In this document: positions 1-11,300 of the stretch, piece after piece
Layout of the letters: the number at the start of each line of letters is the position of its first letter
Position numbering within the stretch: the stretch's first letter is position 1
Assembly (NCBI GenBank): GCA_904066235.2
Contig: CAJFCV020000006.1
Span: forward strand, 9,300,001-9,364,000
Source of the DNA: Bursaphelenchus xylophilus
Lineage: Eukaryota; Nematoda; Chromadorea; Rhabditida; Aphelenchoididae
DNA length: 64,000 nt
Direction of reading: 5' to 3'
Notes under the pieces: model-generated
Told to the model about the DNA's origin: nothing
Databases searched by the model: none
The model's input: only the letters and a program-made list of their open reading frames with translations
Program-made: the position numbers and the translations under genes

Positions 1-36
1 CGTTGTAGGTAAATTTTGATGACATCCCATTTTCAG

Positions 37-1492
37 CTCTACGATACCTATTATGGGAAGGGCGTCCAGTTTGAAATCATTCTGCCTCCCATTTTGTACA
101 TTATCCTCATGTTCCTCAGTTACTTTGGCAATGGGATGATAGTGCTTTCAACCATCAAGAACAAAAATCTCCATGGCTCCTACAACATTCTGATGTGCAT
201 GGGTTGCATTGGCGACATGATGCACCAAAGTTGTCATTGGGTTTACTCCGTAAACATGTTCTCGGGCAACAATTTCATACCATATAACTTGTGTTTCTAC
301 ACTCAAGCCTTCTTCCAAACTGGGATTAGTTTGAGCGTGGTGATGACGTTTTTTGTCGGAATCGACCGGTTGATCAGTGTTACTATGCCCACCACTTATA
401 GGCAGCTCAATTATTGGCTTTACATCGGGTCAATGTTTTTGATAACGGCCGCTTTTTCGCTTTACATTCTGTATTTGGGCTGGACTCATGTTTATACGGA
501 GTACGGAGGAGAGTAAGTTGCTTTAATTTTACGTGGCAAATACTCGGAGTTTTTTGCAAAAATTTTCGAGGATACACGGCCATAAACTCTTTTTCTTTCG
601 GATCACGCTAAAATCAGCTCGTTTGGCCCTCTCTCCTCATTTGTGTGCCCTCTCGAAAAAGGCCACTGCGTATCTCGGCTGCTGCTGGAAAGTGTGAGAA
701 CTTCCACATCTTGATATATCGTCGAGCCAGATACGGCTATTTACGTAATGTGTCTAGGCTCTTTGTCGCTTGGCAAAAACCCCATTTTGCGTAGCGCATC
801 CGCGAATGTGTCAAGTTCAAACTCTTCTACGGTAAATCCTTCGTTTAGACCCGTCATGTGCGTAATCATCGACTCCATGGGCGGGGAAGCGGCCAACACC
901 TGGTTCGTGGTGTGCGTTATAATCAACGCACTTGACGTTTTAATCTATGGCGCTGTTTGGGCTACATTGAAGTTCAAGACCGGCGCTTCCGAGTCCATGA
1001 AGAAAGTGTTCAAGTCACTCCTGGTGATCATGTGTTTCGTATTCTTTGGCTGGATGCTGAATGCGTTTGTTCGATCGATACTGTTGGTCTACTTTAACAT
1101 CCCGATTGAGGAATTTTTCTACTATGCGTCGTATTTTGGGCTGTGCGCAAACATTGCGAGCACTTCCAATTTTGCCGTCTTGTATATTTTCAGGTTAGTT
1201 TTTTTTTTGCTTTTTAGAAGATTGCAACTTTCTAGGCCTCTTGCAACACGCGAGATAAAGTTTTCAGAAATTCATATTATGTAAAAACAAAACGCATATT
1301 AATAGCTTTCCAGAACAAAACTTTTCAGTTTCCAACACTTTCCTAACTAAGTTTATTTGCAGTTCCGAATACCGTGCCACATTCCAACGTCTGCTGGGCC
1401 CAATTTTCCCATGCATGAAGCCGAAGCAGGACGAAAAACTCTTCTTCAACACGCCTTCTACGATTACTGTGTCAGCAGCGCCCATCAAATAA
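37..1492 (+). CDS. Srsx-class serpentine chemoreceptor (copy 1, 5' end outside window)
   Basis: Predicted seven-helix receptor on the sensory-cell surface, coupling to G proteins; ligand unknown. Visible exons are 37-512, 849-1193 and 1363-1492 (stop TAA). The exon lengths of the first two (476 and 345 nt) are identical in three sister genes downstream. Srsx hallmarks are the TM1 motif FGNGMIV, HGSYNIL after TM1, a Cys before TM3, and the DRY-like IDRLISV followed by P-TTYRQLNYW. The second exon holds TM5-TM6 (CFVFFGWMLNAFVRS) and TM7. The first coding exon, which in the sisters carries a WGFPY...SNPY motif, must lie left of the window, so the gene is 5'-partial. The ATG at 16 is in intron sequence just before the acceptor and is not the start. 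Closest relative is the neighbouring copy 2. Family assignment is by recognition, not by a search. Confidence 0.85.
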
Positions 1493-2300
1493 TTATATCT
1501 TTATTTTTTACCAGAAGCAAGTGTAATACGCGTACAAATATGTATATGTATGTAATATGTACATATTACCGCAGAATGTAAAAGTAACTAAAATACGACA
1601 ATAAAAAGAATAAAAGTAAATGAAAAAGTGAATAAAAAGAGTATAGAACGGTGCGAGTAGAACTTTTTTTTAGTGAAAAAATGAACTTAGATCATCGCCA
1701 AATCTTCAGATTTTTTTTGCTTCTTCACCTACAAAGATGACTGATTTTCTCAAGCCTTACATTGTGCAAAAAGAGGAAAATCCGATGCACAGTGCAAGCT
1801 TCAAAAAAGCGGTTTGCACGGTGCAAAGTCCTGGCGCCAAAGCAGCGACGTATTTGACACTTGTTTAAGTCGCAGCGATATTTCCATTCACAGTGCGAAA
1901 GCCAAAAAACCGGTGAAATGCACGGTTACTTTGTCCTCTTATTGTTATAACAGTCCAATATGTACTTTGCATCTCTCGTCCTAGACGTTTTCACGCTTTG
2001 TCAAATATTTTCCCACTGGAAACAACTCGTAACAAAGGCGTTTGTAACATACTTGGAGAATTTGCCTTATGGTGGTGTAACACCCACTGAAACTAGTGCT
2101 TTCAGCACAAGGCAGAGGAAGCCCGTGTTCGCATTTTCATGGGAAAGTTCCATAGAGGGTTGAAACCGCTGTTACTTTTCAATCTTATCCGCATTCTTGT
2201 TACTCTACCTTGTTCCTCAGCGACGGTTTAATGTCTCTGACGAAGACGTAAAATAATTTTATCGTACTGTACTTTTTCAATATCTTAAAGATTGCTAAAT
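1493..2300. other. Intergenic region between srsx copies 1 and 2
   Basis: AT-rich DNA with no convincing coding exon. It holds a cluster of GCACNGTGC palindromes (1757-1925, listed separately) and, further right, the presumed promoter and 5' UTR of srsx copy 2. No strong regulatory motif is recognised. Confidence 0.5.
1757..1925. repeat. Cluster of GCAC(A/G)GTGC palindromes
   Basis: Short palindromic words such as GCACAGTGC and TTTGCACGGTGCAAA recur here several times, separated by spacers rich in AAAAAGC. The same words fill an intron of the EFHC1-like gene at 48383-48750, so this is a dispersed, probably transposon-derived repeat rather than a local operator array. Confidence 0.6.
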
Positions 2301-4887
2301 ATGCCGCGAGTCAAGTCGACAACAACTGCCAACCTCCTTGATCTGGCCGAAGTTGTTACAACGACTGTGAACAGTGCGCTGAACTCAACGAAAAAGGATA
2401 TGTGGGGATTCCCATACGACAGACCGCTCTCCAATCCGTATGGGCAATATGTAAGTTGTAAACCCCGTAACTGTCATACTACAAGTATGCAGTTTCCAAA
2501 ATCTTTTCTACGAATCTAAACATGAATATCTATGCGGTAGCTTGGTATTTTCTGTCCGAGTTCAATAATTATGAAACATAGTCAATGTATGCACATATAA
2601 TTATCTTCTGAAACCTCAAGTTTATACCTTCATAGTTGACCTGTCCTAAACTACGTGGTTTTCCGCCAGTACGTACTAGTTCAGCTTTAGGGTAAAATAT
2701 GTTGTTCGGTCTACATACCAAAAATATACACAATGTATACGCTAGGTTTCAAAATCATAGGCCACTGTGGGGCCTATATTCACATGTATTATATTTTTAG
2801 CAAACATAGAAAGATGCCTGTCATTTTAAAACAACCAAATTTCAAATTGCGACAAATTCGTCCTTTCTTCTAGCCGGATCTCAGAATTGCCCAAACATAG
2901 CAGCTTAGGTATCGGCTTATAAGGCTTATTGTAGGTGGTCTCTATGATTTTGACAAAGTGATTACACTTCAAACAGGGTGGTTACATTGGTCCTAATCGA
3001 TGTTTACCAAATTTGAACTAGAAAAATGAACATACCGTGAATATATATCTATGTTTAATTTCCTATAAAAAAATTGGCCTTGTATAATATCTGCGGCATA
3101 TTTTCAGTTATACGACACCTTTTATGGAAAAGGGGTCCAGCTTGAAATTATTTTGCCTCCAATTTTATACATTATCCTCATGTTCCTCAGTTACTTTGGC
3201 AATGGGATGATAGTGTTTTCAACTATCATCAACAAAAATCTCCACGGCTCCTACAATATTCTAATGTGCATGGGTTGCATTGGCGACATGATGCATCAAA
3301 GTTGTCATTGGGTTTACTCCGTAAACATGTTCTCGGGCAATAATTTCATTCCTTACAATTTGTGCTTCTACACTCAAGCCTTTTTTCAAACTGGGGGCAC
3401 TCTAAGCGTGTTGATGACATTTTTTGTTGGAGTGGATCGATTGATCAGTGTTACTCTGCCTACCACTTACCGACAACTCAATTACTGGCTTTACATTGGG
3501 TCAATGTTTTTGATAACGGCCGCTTTTGCGTTGTACGTTCTGTATTTGGGATGGGCTCACGTTCATACGGAATATGGAGGAGAGTAAGTCAGTTGGATTT
3601 GTGTTAGAACAAACAAAACCTGTTTCTCGTCTAGCCTTCTCTTTTCATTCTGTGTGATCAATGGGAACGTATAGTTGGGTCCTTCCTCCAGCCGACTCTA
3701 GGTCCCTACTAGTTCCACAGGTATCAACGGGACAATCTCCCAGCTGATAGATCCCCAAACGCCGAATCCAACTGTTACCGGCGATAGTTTATTGATAGGT
3801 CGCGAATACAATACAACCATATACCAATATAATAGATCAAATATCCCGCCAAACGCACGACCGCTCCTCTAACCTCACATTCCAAACCAACCCCCTTCGT
3901 TCTGACCTCCATTCCAACGTTCCAATCCTCTTTTCTCCATTGTGGCGAAATGCCAAGGTTCTAATGTCTCCGTGGCTGGGCGCAGATCGGACCCCAAAGT
4001 CGCTGTATCGTCTGCGGCCTCGCAGATCTTTCGAAAAGAGATCATTCAATACATGGGCTCTTCTCGGAAAGCGCAAGTTAAAAATTTCAAGTATTGATAT
4101 TTGAACAAAAATTGTGGGTTTCATATGAAACTCTTCCCTTGTGGAAATCCCAGTTAGAACACCTTCCCTGAAAATTCTTTCTTTAGACCCGTAATGTGCG
4201 TAATCATTGACTCCATGGGCGGAGAAGCAGCCAACACTTGGTTCATAATGTGTGTTGCAACAAACGCACTTGACGTTTTAATCTATGGCGCTGTTTGGGC
4301 TACACTGAAGCTGAAGACCGGCACCTCTGACTCGATGAAGAAAGTGTTCAAATCACTTTTGGTGATTATGTGTTTCGTATTCTTTGGCTGGATGCTGAAT
4401 GCGTTTGTTCGCTCGGTTTTACTGGTCTACTTCAACATCCCGATTGAGGAATGGTTTTACTATGCGTCGTATTTTGGGCTTTGCGCGAACATTGCGAGCA
4501 CTTCCAACTTTGCCGTCTTGTACATTTTCAGGTGAGTGTTTTTTGTTTTTTTGACTGCATGTGAAAGTATATAAGACTAAAATTTTCCTACAATGAGGGG
4601 TCAAGCACGACAGACTGTTTTGGCCAAAAAAGATCCACTTTGAAAAACGCGATCTGAGATTTTCAGAAACTTTCTTGGGGGCAAGACGCTTATTAGAAGG
4701 TTATCAGACGTACACCTTACATTGCGGTTTCAAACAGTTCCCTAATAAGTCTATTTCCAGTTCCGAATACCGTTCCACCTTCCAACGTCTGCTCGGCCCC
4801 ATATTCCCATGCATGAGGCCGAGGGATAGCGAGAAAAAAGTCTTCAACACCCCCTCAACGATCACAGCCATGCCCAGCAAACAATGA
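2301..4887 (+). CDS. Srsx-class serpentine chemoreceptor (copy 2)
   Basis: Complete four-exon receptor of 365 residues: exons 2301-2450, 3108-3583, 4187-4531, 4761-4887; all phases close (1098 nt). The start ATG at 2301 opens an N-terminal exon rich in Ser/Thr that ends in WGFPYDRPLSNPYGQY. Exon 2 carries TM1-TM4 (FGNGMIVFSTI, MCMGCIGDMMHQSCHW, VGVDRLISVTLP), exon 3 TM5-TM7 and exon 4 the cytoplasmic tail. It is nearly identical to copy 1 at protein level, so the two are a recent tandem pair. Introns 1 and 2 are unusually long (about 650 and 600 nt). Expected site of action is the sensory cilium membrane; the ligand cannot be inferred. Confidence 0.9.
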
Positions 4888-5558
4888 AAATTTTATATTT
4901 TAAACGTATACCTACATGTATAAAACAAGAATATGAACTTTAAAAATAATAAGGAAAATGGAACAACTCAAGTATATGCCTTCATTAGCTAACCTATTCT
5001 ACGCCATGTAGTTTTTGAAAGCCCTGTATCTGCGTCTTATTTTCAGTTATACGACACATTTTATGGATGTGTCGTATAACTGAAATTTCATGAGTTTTGC
5101 ATAAATTTATATAGAATCTTACATAATCTTCGGACTTGATTTCGTTCCTGTCAGTAAATTTCGCTGATTATTGCAACAAAGCAAGAGTTACAACAGCTAT
5201 TCATAAATGAAATCTTTGCCAATTTTAGTAGTCAACTTGTTCTCCAACAAGTTTATCATCAAAGCAAAGATCCCACAAAATTTTGACTTCCGTGTTATCC
5301 GTACTCGCCCTCTAAATGTTTTGTGACTATGTGGGGTTCTCCAGCGTCCAAAAGTTCGACATTCCACGCCAACTCCCACCTTTTGTTTAAGGAAAGGGAC
5401 GTAGATTCCCAGTGTGTTTCACATACAATCATTTTTGCAAGCAATTGGTGACAATGTGATTAATAGTACGTACGGACATCAAATATATAGGTCTATCGTG
5501 TGTTTGAGTTGGTTACGACGGGAATATTTGTCCTTGAAAATTATTTTGGAAATGCGAA
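4888..5558. other. Intergenic region between srsx copies 2 and 3
   Basis: Contains the snap-back fragment of srsx exon 2 at 5025-5086 (listed separately) and the presumed 5' flank of copy 3. No further coding signal is seen; short reading frames here lack domain features and splice support. Confidence 0.5.
5025..5086. repeat. Snap-back fragment of an srsx intron 1/exon 2 junction
   Basis: The sequence GTATCTGCG...TTTTCAGTTATACGACACATTTTATGG copies the acceptor and first codons of srsx copy 2 exon 2 (around 3088-3125). It then reverses on itself: 5041-5059 and 5067-5085 are a perfect 19-bp inverted repeat around a 7-nt loop. It is a non-functional remnant that could form a small hairpin. Confidence 0.8.
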
Positions 5559-7166
5559 ATGGCCAATGCGACGAATGCCGTGACTTCCAATTTGCCTTTG
5601 AATACAAATCATAAGGATTTTTGGGGATTCCCTTATGAGCAGAACTTGAGCAATCCGTTTTCGCAATATGTAAGTCGTATACACATGTTATGTAAATATT
5701 ATGGTCACTAGATAATTTCTCTTTTTTTTATTTCCAGCTCTATGATACATATTACGGTAAAGGAGTCCAGATAAATATTTTGATTCCCTCCATTTTGTAC
5801 TTCACCCTTATGTGGGGAAGTTACTTTGGCAATTCCCTAATAATTATTGCCACCATCTCCAATAAGAACCTTCATGGCTCCTATAACTACCTTATCAGCC
5901 TTGCTGGCCTTGGCGACATGATGCATCAGAGTTGTCATTGGGCATTGTTTATTAATTGGTCTCGGGGCAAAATTTCATCCCTTACAATTACTGTTTCTTT
6001 ATACAGGCCTTCTTTCTGAATGGCGCGACAATCAGTATTATGATGACATTCTTCGTCGGCATCGACCGGCTGATTGGTGTTTCGATGCCGACAACCTACC
6101 GACAACTCAATTATGCTCTGTACTTTTCGGTGATTGGGACCATAACGGGAGCGTTGTGTGCGTATACGCTGTATCTGGCGTGGATGCATGTTTATACGCC
6201 GTATGGAGGAGAGTAAGTCAATGTAGTAAATAAGAAAGGACATTTGCACGGCAACCCAAAGTGTTTCCTGGCTCCTTTCGACACTTCGCCCATTTTGTAT
6301 CGGTTGAAATCAAACGAAATGTCACAAAAGAATTTTTTGTGGGATTTTCCGACCGAAAAATATTTTTCTCGGAACTATTTTGTAATATTTCTTTTGTCAA
6401 TTTTGACACTTCGTTTGAGCGAAACTCAAAAGTGGGCGGGAAACATTTTTCTTCTATTTCGGGTAGCCGTGAGTCGGCTCTGTGAAAAATCAACTTGAAG
6501 AAGATGAAGATGATTTGTACAAATAGATTCCAAAAAAATATGCTTGGCAAAAGCGATCATGGTCTTTTCAGAATTTGGGAAAAAACTTTTTCTATTTTGC
6601 ATGCTTTTGGCATGAAAATTTGACATCGCTTTCCAGACCAGTCATGTGCGTTATAATTGACGCGCTCGGAGGCGAGGCTCAGACTTTTTGGTTTGATCTC
6701 TGCATCACGGTCAACTTCTTGAGTGTGGTCATCTACACTATTGTCTGGATCACATTGAAATTCAAAACCGGCACATCTGATGCCATGAAAAAGGTCTTCA
6801 AGTCGCTTCTCGTTATGATGTGTTTTGTATTCTTTGGCTGGATGATGAATGCGTTCGTTAGATCGATTCTGTTGCCGTATTGTGGAATCCCGGTTAGCCA
6901 ATGGTTCTATTATTCGGATTACTTTGGGTTGTGCGCCAACATCGCCAGTACATCAAACATTTTTATCCTCTACACCTTTAGGTAAGCAGTTTTGACACAG
7001 CATAAATCATTGCAAGAGAACGTAAATACCCTTATAAACATATTTTAGCGCGGAATACCGAGCAACCTTCGAGAAACTCTTGCCATTCTTGGCGCGGAAG
7101 AAGTCTGGAAAATTCAACAGTGAGCCATCGAAGATTTCCCCAGTTCCCAGCAAAACCGCTTTTTAA
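5559..7166 (+). pseudogene. Srsx-class chemoreceptor (copy 3) with one frameshift
   Basis: Four-exon structure as in the sisters: 5559-5669, 5738-6212, 6637-6981, 7049-7166. The ATG at 5559 gives MANATNAV and the WGFPY...SNPF motif; an overlapping ATG at 5552 is in the wrong frame. Exon 2 is 475 nt instead of the 476 nt of the other three copies. The reading frame shifts near 5956, where one base is missing in the segment corresponding to INMVSG, and the remainder of the protein (IDRLIGVSMP, GWMMNAFVRS) is otherwise intact in the next frame. All splice sites are kept. It is therefore either a very recent pseudogene or a one-base assembly error. With the base present it would be a full-length receptor of about 350 residues. 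Confidence 0.8.
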
Positions 7167-7553
7167 AAATTATCAAAAATTTCTTAAAAAATCATAAAAA
7201 TATCAAATAAACGCAGATATTAAGAAGACAGTGTAAAATTAATAAATAATATGCAAGAACCTCAAACGACCAAAAAATTTTAAATTTATGGAAAATCCAT
7301 AAATCCAAAAATCATGTAGACGCTCTTTTTTGGTTTACAATATTTTCTGCGTTAATTTCTCTTTTCAAAATTAATTACAAATTACGTCATCGCCAAAATC
7401 TTCTGATCTGCAGACAAAAATACAGAAAATCAAGTCGAATCTCGCAGAAAATTTATAAAATCACCGGAAACTCTTGATTGAGCAGATACATAAGGAGTGC
7501 TAACATCAGATCCTCATTCTGCTCATTGTTAAGACAATCTGACGCCTTTTACC
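7167..7553. other. Intergenic region after srsx copy 3
   Basis: AT-rich 3' flank with AATAAA-like words near 7206 and 7240, then the 5' flank of the small gene at 7554. Nothing else is seen. Confidence 0.4.
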
Positions 7554-8069
7554 ATGTTTGTTTCCGGTTTTATCTATCCTTGTTTGCCATTGTTTGGTCA
7601 GGGATTTCAACTTGTCCAACCAGCGCCGATGATTTTTTCACCAGTTCTCCTTGGAGCACAAGGAGTCTACATGTATCCTGGGGGCATAATTTTTCCACAG
7701 ACTACTTTTCTTGGCCACGCGATTGCCCCTTGCCCTTCTGAAGGCTCCATTAGCCCCGCCTCGCTCCCAGGGACATCTCAAAGTCCATTGTCATCTCAGC
7801 CCAGCTGTAGCTACACTACTCCATCACCAACAGGTTCAGTGGCGCTCCAGGAAACCTCAAAAAATTCCATCTCTCTGATCAAAGGCCGGCTTCCAATATT
7901 CGTCCAGATCCACGAAAAAGGATTGAGGGAAAAGGAACCGTCTGCGCGAAGAAGAAGACCTAGACGCCCTCGAGGTCCAACTCACTACAAAACGGCCGTT
8001 ACTTCAAAGCGGACGGAATTTGCCCGAAGGGGAAAAGATGCCGGTTCGCCCATGGATTTTCTGAATTGA
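7554..8069 (+). CDS. Hypothetical Pro/Ser-rich protein with a basic C-terminal third
   Basis: Single open frame of 171 residues starting ACCATGT and ending TGA, followed by a polyadenylation-like AATAAA at about 8263. The N-terminal half is hydrophobic and Pro/Gly-rich (PCLPLFGQGF, YMYPGGIIFP). The middle is Ser/Pro-rich, and residues about 125-160 are strongly basic (RRRRPRRPRG). No known domain is recognised. It could be a single-exon gene, or one exon of a larger gene. A donor-like GTAAGC follows the stop at 8081, so a 3' UTR intron is possible. Coding status is moderate only. Confidence 0.45.
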   Translation: MFVSGFIYPCLPLFGQGFQLVQPAPMIFSPVLLGAQGVYMYPGGIIFPQTTFLGHAIAPCPSEGSISPASLPGTSQSPLSSQPSCSYTTPSPTGSVALQETSKNSISLIKGRLPIFVQIHEKGLREKEPSARRRRPRRPRGPTHYKTAVTSKRTEFARRGKDAGSPMDFLN

Positions 8070-8385
8070 GGGTCAAAAAGGTAAGCGAATTTTTTATTCT
8101 TCAGCAAGTTTTTTGAAATTTTTTAAATATGAAGTTTTTTACAAATAAGGCTTCTTTTCAGCATCGTTCTCAAGGCTTCAAAAGCTAACCAAACTAAAAA
8201 TCCGTCGATTATGAGCCCTTTTTAAACCAATTTTTCTAACTTAATTGTTAATATTGTTTTGTAATAAAGTTTTTTTTACTTTTGAATAACATCAAATTGT
8301 TTCGACATTTTAATTCTAATTTATATAAATACTCAGGGTTATGGTTATAAAATACGTATAATATTCATTGATTTTGCTTGGCTAT

Positions 8386-8927
8386 CTACGTTTGTACGGA
8401 CCCGTCTTCGAACAGGTCTTTGGCTTGCTCGTGTTGCTGAACGAATTCTTCTTGAAGATTCTCAGCGAAAGCGTCACGGATCTCTTGGAAGGTGGCCGTT
8501 CGATGAGCTGAAAAGTTGGGATAAGGATAGGAATAAATGCAATATTTCGACAGATATGCTGCGATATTTTTGAGGTATAGAGATATTCCAACACATTGCG
8601 CTTTGCAGAAACGACCGCGATTTACAGGGCAAACGTCACCAATTTTAACCAGAATTAAAAAAAATGAACAATAAAAAAAATCTCACTTCGGATTCGAGAA
8701 CCTTCAGACCCCTCAAAAAAGTCATCTCCGATTTTCTTATGCATCGATGAATCTCGAGTGAAAGCCACGGCAATGTTGACCATCATCCACCAAGTTTTGA
8801 GCAGAAGTCCGGATTCCTTCCAAAGATCGTTCATCTTCTTCTGGGCCGCTGCATCTTCCTCTTCCTCATATTGTTTCAGAGCCATTTCCACAAAATCCTT
8901 GGTAATCGAAACGAATTGAGAGGCCAT
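8386..8927 (-). CDS. Small hypothetical cytosolic protein, two exons
   Basis: Exons 8687-8927 and 8386-8507 (minus strand) join in phase to a 120-residue protein from ATG at 8927 to TAG at 8386. The intron has canonical GTGAGA...TTTTCAG ends. The sequence starts MASQFVSITKDFVEMALKQY and is acidic and helical throughout (EEEEDAAAQKKMNDLWKES, then FAENLQEEFVQQHEQAKDLF at the C-terminus). There is no signal peptide or membrane segment. The family is not recognised. Upstream, a donor-like site near 8988 suggests a non-coding 5' exon or trans-splicing site. Confidence 0.65.
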
Positions 8928-9728
8928 ATTTGGATGGTGTTACTGAAGTAATGAAAACAAAACTTAGACTAAGTATTGGGTAACTTACATATTCACCGAC
9001 CTTTGAAAGAGGAATCAACTCAAAGAATCAACCGGTCGAATGGAGCTAAAGCTTTTTTGAAGAATCATTCAATTTTTAATTTCGAAAATTGTTATTTTCA
9101 AATCAATTTTTTCTAGAGCCAAGAGTACGTAATTTACTTCTGTAAGCACTTTTTAAAATGATTAAATTTGTTTTTGCTCAAAGCTCAATGGCATTATGCA
9201 CTCACATGCAACTTTATAGTCCAGAGAGCCGTAGAAATGACCATATTTTTATTCTGTAGTCTGAGGTTTGCATGATGGCTGTTTTTTGGTGACTTCAACC
9301 GATCCTTGAAAGCTCACAGTCAAAATCCTTAGGGCTTGACGTTCGAGATTTTAATGAAGCTAAAAAAGGGCTTTGAAAAATAACCCAAGTTTCTTTAAAG
9401 GCGTATTTTAAAAACCATAGACAGTTTGAGCTCGAAAATTGCCAGAAATTCGTTAACAATTTTTTAAATAAGATATTTCCATGAACTTTTACGTGACAAA
9501 GGCCTACAGTAGTCCCCATTCCCGCAGTTCCCAATCCGAACCCAGATTTCTCTATGTAATTCGCCCTATAGCTTATGCCGAGAGGCGTCAAAACCCCTCG
9601 CAATTTCCCACGATTCGACCATTTTAACACTATTTTTTTTATTTCATAGACGCAGTACTCTACATAGTCACAAACCTAGCCCTTATGTTTCACATCTGAG
9701 TATACTTCGTAAACTCTCGCTATATTTC
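8928..9728. other. Divergent intergenic region before srsx copy 4
   Basis: Lies between the minus-strand small gene and srsx copy 4, so it should hold both promoters. A reading frame of 111 codons on the minus strand (9295-9630) has no domain features and no splice context. Nothing else is recognised. Confidence 0.4.
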
Positions 9729-11036
9729 ATGACATCCCTGATATTTTTAACTACCCAAACGCCGGCCGTTAAAGATCGCTGGGGGTTTCCGTATGAGAAG
9801 GAGTTTTCAAATCCGTATTCTGAATATGTAAGTATATAAATATAATAAAATACAGTACACTTGGTATAGTGAAAACTCTGTAATTTTTTACTTTGTTAAC
9901 TCAAGGAAATATATACAAAAATCTCAGAAACAGGTCCATGGTATTCAAATCCATCTCGCATTTTCAGCTTTACAAAACATACTATGGCAAAGGAGTCAAC
10001 ATTAACATCCTCCTCCCCGCTATCTTCTACTTCTCTCTAATGCTCTTCAGTTATTTTGGGAACGGTCTTATAATCAGCGCCACAATAATAAACAAGAACC
10101 TTCATGGATCCTACAACATCTTCGTCAGCTTGGCCTGCTTGGGCGACATAATGCATCAGAGTTGTCATTGGGCGTTTTTCATCAACATGGTCAGCGGAAA
10201 TAACTTTATTCCTTACAACATCTGTTTTTATATCCAATCTTTCTTCCTTATGGGTGCTACAGTCAGCATTATGATGACGTTCTTCGTTGGGGTAGATCGA
10301 TTTTTGGGAGTGATGTTCCCAACTTTTTATCGAAACATGCGAATTGGGATTTATATCGGGATTACTGTGGTGATTACCGCAGCGTTTTCGCTATACGATC
10401 TGTATCTGGCTTTGATGCATGTTTTCACACCGTATGGAAAGGAGTAAGTCAAGTCTTGCGAGTCTGTTAGACTTTTCCCTAAGGCAATAAAGGCGTCTGT
10501 TTACAGGCCAGTAATGTGCGTTATAATCGATGCCATGGGAGGTAATGCGGCCGATTTCTGGTTCGATTTATGTGTTATCCTCACAATTCTGGACGTCTTG
10601 CTGTATTCAGCCGTCTACATCAAGCTCCGTCTGACAACATCGGCCTCGGACAACATGCGCAAGGTGTTCCGGTCGTTGGCCGTGATGATGGTGTTCGTTG
10701 TGGTGGGCTGGATGCTCAATGCATTCGTAAGATCAATTCTACTTCCCTATGCCGGTATTCCCATCGAATACTGGTTTTATTTCGCCGATTATTTTGGGCT
10801 TTTTTGTAATATCGCAAGCTCAACAAATGTCATCATTTTGTACACTATGAGGTAAGAAACAGCAAGTTGAAAGCTTCTTTGGAGCACTGTGTATTATTTT
10901 ATGTTTCAGCAAAGAATACCGTTCAACCTTCCAGTCCATAATTGGCCGAGTAATACCGGCCGTGAAGGAGGCGAGCGGGAGAACGAAGTTGTATGTGGGA
11001 AAATCGTCTGTGACGCCCGCAAAGGGTCAGATTTGA
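9729..11036 (+). CDS. Srsx-class serpentine chemoreceptor (copy 4)
   Basis: Complete four-exon receptor of 348 residues: exons 9729-9827, 9968-10443, 10507-10851, 10910-11036. Exons 2 and 3 have the same 476 and 345 nt lengths as the sister genes. The N-terminal exon ends in RWGFPYEKEFSNPYSEY, then LYKTYYGKGVN. TM1 is FGNGLIISATI, the post-TM3 motif is VGVDRFLGVMFP and TM6 is VVGWMLNAFVRS. It is the most diverged of the four copies, and copy 3 is next closest. The conserved extracellular WGFPY...YYGKGV segment in copies 2-4 is a feature of this subclade. It probably acts as a G-protein-coupled sensory receptor. Confidence 0.9.
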
Positions 11037-11300
11037 TTTATTTAGTGTAAGATAAATTCCTTACTGTACAGGTAATAAACTGATGATGTAAAGACAGATT
11101 GTTTTTTAGAGCCTTTCAAATTGGAGAAGTTGAAATCAAACCAACCCTCTATCTCTTTCTTTATTAACCTGACTAATTTCACGACTCGACATACTCTGTG
11201 ACCGTGAGAAAACACAAGTTCAAATGTGTTAAAAAACGGGGCTTTACTTTGCAACGGCATAAACCAAAGTTTGGCCACTTCAAAGCGACATAGCCTTGGC

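Noticed and set aside
3837..4124. 95-codon minus-strand frame in intron 2 of srsx copy 2
   Set aside because: Lies inside an intron, has no known domain and is not present in the matching intron of copy 1.
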